DNA from: Deltaproteobacteria bacterium
GTDB lineage: Bacteria > Desulfobacterota > Anaeroferrophillalia > Anaeroferrophillales > Tharpellaceae
NCBI GenBank assembly: GCA_030640695.1
Contig: DAOWIX010000181.1
Span: 1-7,929 of the forward strand
DNA: 7,929 nt
Direction: 5' to 3'
Part shown: piece after piece, positions 6,216 to 7,929 of the stretch
How positions within the stretch are numbered: position 1 is the stretch's first letter
Layout: each line of letters begins with the position of its first letter
Translations under genes and position numbers: made by a program
Notes under the pieces: model-generated
The model's database searches: none
What the model was told of the DNA's origin: nothing
Seen by the model: only the letters and a program-made list of their open reading frames with translations

Positions 6216-7532
6216 ATGGAAAAAGTCATTTGTGAAAAATTGGAGCAAGCCTTTGCCGAAGTAGACATAGTTCAGGTTTTCACCACAGATTTGAATGGAA
6301 GAAATATTTCACTTCAGGTGAACCCTAAAAATGTCACCTCTTTTTTTGATCGAGGGGTCGGCTTTGACGGTAGTTCCGTTCCGGGTCATGGGACTGTTGA
6401 TGATAGTGACAAGCTGATTATTCCTATTTCAACAAGCTTTCGTAAAATTGAGTTTACAAATGAAAATCTTGGTTTTTTAATAGGTAGAATTAGCGAGGAG
6501 CATGGAGAAAGATCATCTTGTGACCCCAGATCACTTTTGGAAAATGTTTTAGCTCAAGCAGAATCGGAGTTTGGCCTACATTTTCTCGCCGGCCCTGAGC
6601 ATGAATTCTTTTTATTAACCGATGATGAATTCAGTACTGACGTCCATAGTGACAAAGCCGGGTATTTTTATGCTGGTCCGCAAGATAAAGGGGAGTTTGT
6701 TCGCAGAAGGATTGTCCAAACTTTGGAAAAAAGCGGCATTCATTTCGAAAAAATGCATCATGAAGTGACACCATCACAACATGAAATTAATCTTGGACCT
6801 CTTGACCCATTGAAAGCCGCCGACAGAACTGTTCTGTTCACATATGTAGCTCATCGAGTCGCTTACGAAAATGATTTGTACGCGACTTTTATGCCGAAAC
6901 CATTCAACGACCTAAACAGAAGTGCTCTCCATATTCATCTATCCGCACAGGATAAAAAAGGTAAGCCTGTGTTTTACGACGATTCGGCCGAAAACGATCT
7001 CAGTCAAACAGCAAAATATTTTATTGGGGGAATTCTTAGATATGCCAGGGAAAGTTCGATTATTATGGCGGCAACTTTTAATTCCTATAAGGCCTATGTC
7101 TCGGGTAAAGAAGCCCCTGTGGTCAGGGGTTGGGGGTATAAAAATCGTAGTTCAATGGTCAGAGTTCCCTATTCAACAGAGCCGAACGAGAAAAGAATAG
7201 AACTTCGTTCCCCGGATCCATCCGGTAATGTATATTTGCAAATGGCAACTTTGATAGGGATGGGACTGGAAGGAATTCGCAAACAAATAGATTGCGGTAA
7301 ACCGGACATTGGAAGTACCTATCAAAGAAAAAAAAGCGCTCGTTTATGGGATACAAAATCTTTACCTAAAAGCATGTTTGAAGCCCTTGTTGAAGCTGAG
7401 AAAAGTGCTTTTCTAAAATCTTTTCTCGGCAACCCCCTGTACGATCAATACATGAATTTAAAAAGCGAAGAATGGGAAGGATACCGTACGTACGTTACAC
7501 CTCGTGAACATAGAAGAAGCTTGAGTACATAG
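6216..7532 (+). CDS. Glutamine synthetase type I family ligase with altered substrate pocket
   Basis: A 438-residue GS fold protein, the length of short (alpha-type) GSI enzymes that lack the adenylylation loop. ATG 6216 lies five bases after AAAGAGGA; the GTG at 6213 would leave only two. The beta-grasp domain has FDGSSVPGHGTVDDSD (50-65), with Asp51 at the Salmonella D50 position. Metal ligands are present: GPEHEFFL (Glu128, Glu130), HHEVTPSQHEI (Glu183, Glu190) and His239 and His241 in NRSALHIHLS. Nucleotide/phosphate residues Glu299, Arg311, Arg316, Glu329 and Arg331 (KRIELRSPDP) are kept. Two glutamate-binding positions differ: NSYKAYVSGKEAP puts Ala293 where GS has Arg321 (alpha-carboxylate), and NRSALH puts Arg235 where GS has Gly265 (amino-group pocket). 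The enzyme probably ligates ammonia or an amine to a carboxylate other than plain L-glutamate. The aminomutase 44 bases downstream suggests a beta-amino acid such as beta-glutamate. A normal glutamine synthetase remains possible. The gene is more AT-rich than the operon upstream. Confidence 0.85.
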   Translation: MEKVICEKLEQAFAEVDIVQVFTTDLNGRNISLQVNPKNVTSFFDRGVGFDGSSVPGHGTVDDSDKLIIPISTSFRKIEFTNENLGFLIGRISEEHGERSSCDPRSLLENVLAQAESEFGLHFLAGPEHEFFLLTDDEFSTDVHSDKAGYFYAGPQDKGEFVRRRIVQTLEKSGIHFEKMHHEVTPSQHEINLGPLDPLKAADRTVLFTYVAHRVAYENDLYATFMPKPFNDLNRSALHIHLSAQDKKGKPVFYDDSAENDLSQTAKYFIGGILRYARESSIIMAATFNSYKAYVSGKEAPVVRGWGYKNRSSMVRVPYSTEPNEKRIELRSPDPSGNVYLQMATLIGMGLEGIRKQIDCGKPDIGSTYQRKKSARLWDTKSLPKSMFEALVEAEKSAFLKSFLGNPLYDQYMNLKSEEWEGYRTYVTPREHRRSLST

Positions 7533-7576
7533 AAGTCTAAATTGAAATTACCAACTACTGAGGAAACGAAGAAAAG

Positions 7577-7929
7577 ATGACGGAACAATGGATCGAGCAG
7601 ATAAAAAATCAAGTGAATACACTTGAAAAGCTTGGAAACTATATTAATGTCTCTGATGATGAAAGGGAGGCAATTGAGACTTTGAAAACCAAGTGGGGAA
7701 CAACTCCCTATTTTGCCTCATTGATGGATAGGAATGATCCGAATTGTCCGATCCGAAAACAGGTAATTCCATCCATGAAGGAGCAGGTTAATAAACACGG
7801 GATGGAAAACTTCCTAGTCTGGAAAGAGAATAGAGCTACCGAAGAAGCTCGCCCGGATAGTATTGCTCGCCAGTATCACGATCGTATAGCTTTTACCGTT
7901 TCAGAAGTTTGTGGTATTTACTGTCGGCA
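7577..7929 (+). CDS. Radical SAM aminomutase of the lysine/glutamate 2,3-aminomutase family, 5' part only
   Basis: The first 117 residues are visible; the right edge cuts the gene inside the radical SAM motif. Members use S-adenosylmethionine, a [4Fe-4S] cluster and pyridoxal phosphate to move an amino group from C2 to C3 of lysine or glutamate, giving the beta-amino acid. The N-terminus resembles KamA: IKNQVNTLEKLGNYINVSDD (9-28), then TPYFASLMDRNDPNCPIRKQ (43-62) and VIPS. RQYHDRIAFTVSEVCGIYCR (98-117) contains Cys112 and Cys116 of the expected CxxxCxxC; the last two bases start His118. The residues that separate lysine from glutamate specificity lie in the missing C-terminal half. EpmB (translation factor P lysylation) belongs to the same superfamily but usually has a different N-terminus. 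The ATG at 7577 is preceded by AGGAAACGAAGAAAAG, a loose purine-rich ribosome site. It follows the GS-like gene by 44 bases, so the two are probably co-transcribed. Confidence 0.9.
   Translation, partial: MTEQWIEQIKNQVNTLEKLGNYINVSDDEREAIETLKTKWGTTPYFASLMDRNDPNCPIRKQVIPSMKEQVNKHGMENFLVWKENRATEEARPDSIARQYHDRIAFTVSEVCGIYCR

Noticed and set aside
6213..6218. GTG at 6213 as the start of the GS-like gene
   Set aside because: Only two bases separate it from AAAGAGGA, whereas ATG 6216 has a normal five-base spacing.

Overview
The window looks like a chromosomal segment of a Gram-negative, probably anaerobic bacterium. A lipopolysaccharide core glycosyltransferase and an apolipoprotein N-acyltransferase both imply an outer membrane. 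The start of selD carries an in-frame TGA that is best read as selenocysteine. That combination, with the corC-lnt-pabB gene order, fits a deltaproteobacterium (Desulfobacterota, Desulfuromonadales-like). This placement is inference from gene content, not a phylogenetic result.

Layout. On the minus strand, a GT9 heptosyltransferase (1484-366, TTG start) is followed after 22 bases by the 5' part of selD (343 to the left edge). The selD reading frame contains a TGA at codon 22, exactly at the active-site Cys/Sec position, with a compact hairpin just downstream that resembles a bacterial SECIS element. The recognisable SelD sequence stops about 92 residues in and the rest of the visible frame does not match the family. 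A roughly 250-base divergent intergenic region with promoter-like sequences on both strands separates this pair from a plus-strand operon. That operon is corC (CBS-domain/CorC_HlyC protein), lnt (starting inside the corC stop codon) and pabB (33 bases later). These are ordinary housekeeping functions: envelope and ion homeostasis, lipoprotein maturation, and folate synthesis.

From about 5772 the character of the DNA changes. A 444-base non-coding stretch with an 8-bp perfect inverted repeat leads into two more AT-rich plus-strand genes. The first encodes a short (438-residue) type-I glutamine-synthetase-family ligase. The second, 44 bases downstream and cut by the right edge, encodes a radical-SAM aminomutase of the lysine/glutamate 2,3-aminomutase family.

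The GS-like protein keeps the metal and nucleotide residues of the family. By alignment, however, it has lost the arginine that grips the substrate alpha-carboxylate (R321 in Salmonella GS; Ala293 here), and it carries an arginine (R235) in place of the glycine lining the amino-group pocket (G265). With an aminomutase beside it, this suggests a small pathway that moves an amino group from C2 to C3 of glutamate or lysine and then amidates or ligates the product, for example beta-glutamate to beta-glutamine. This is the most interesting system in the window. The pathway assignment is inference; the protein families and the residue changes are visible in the sequence.
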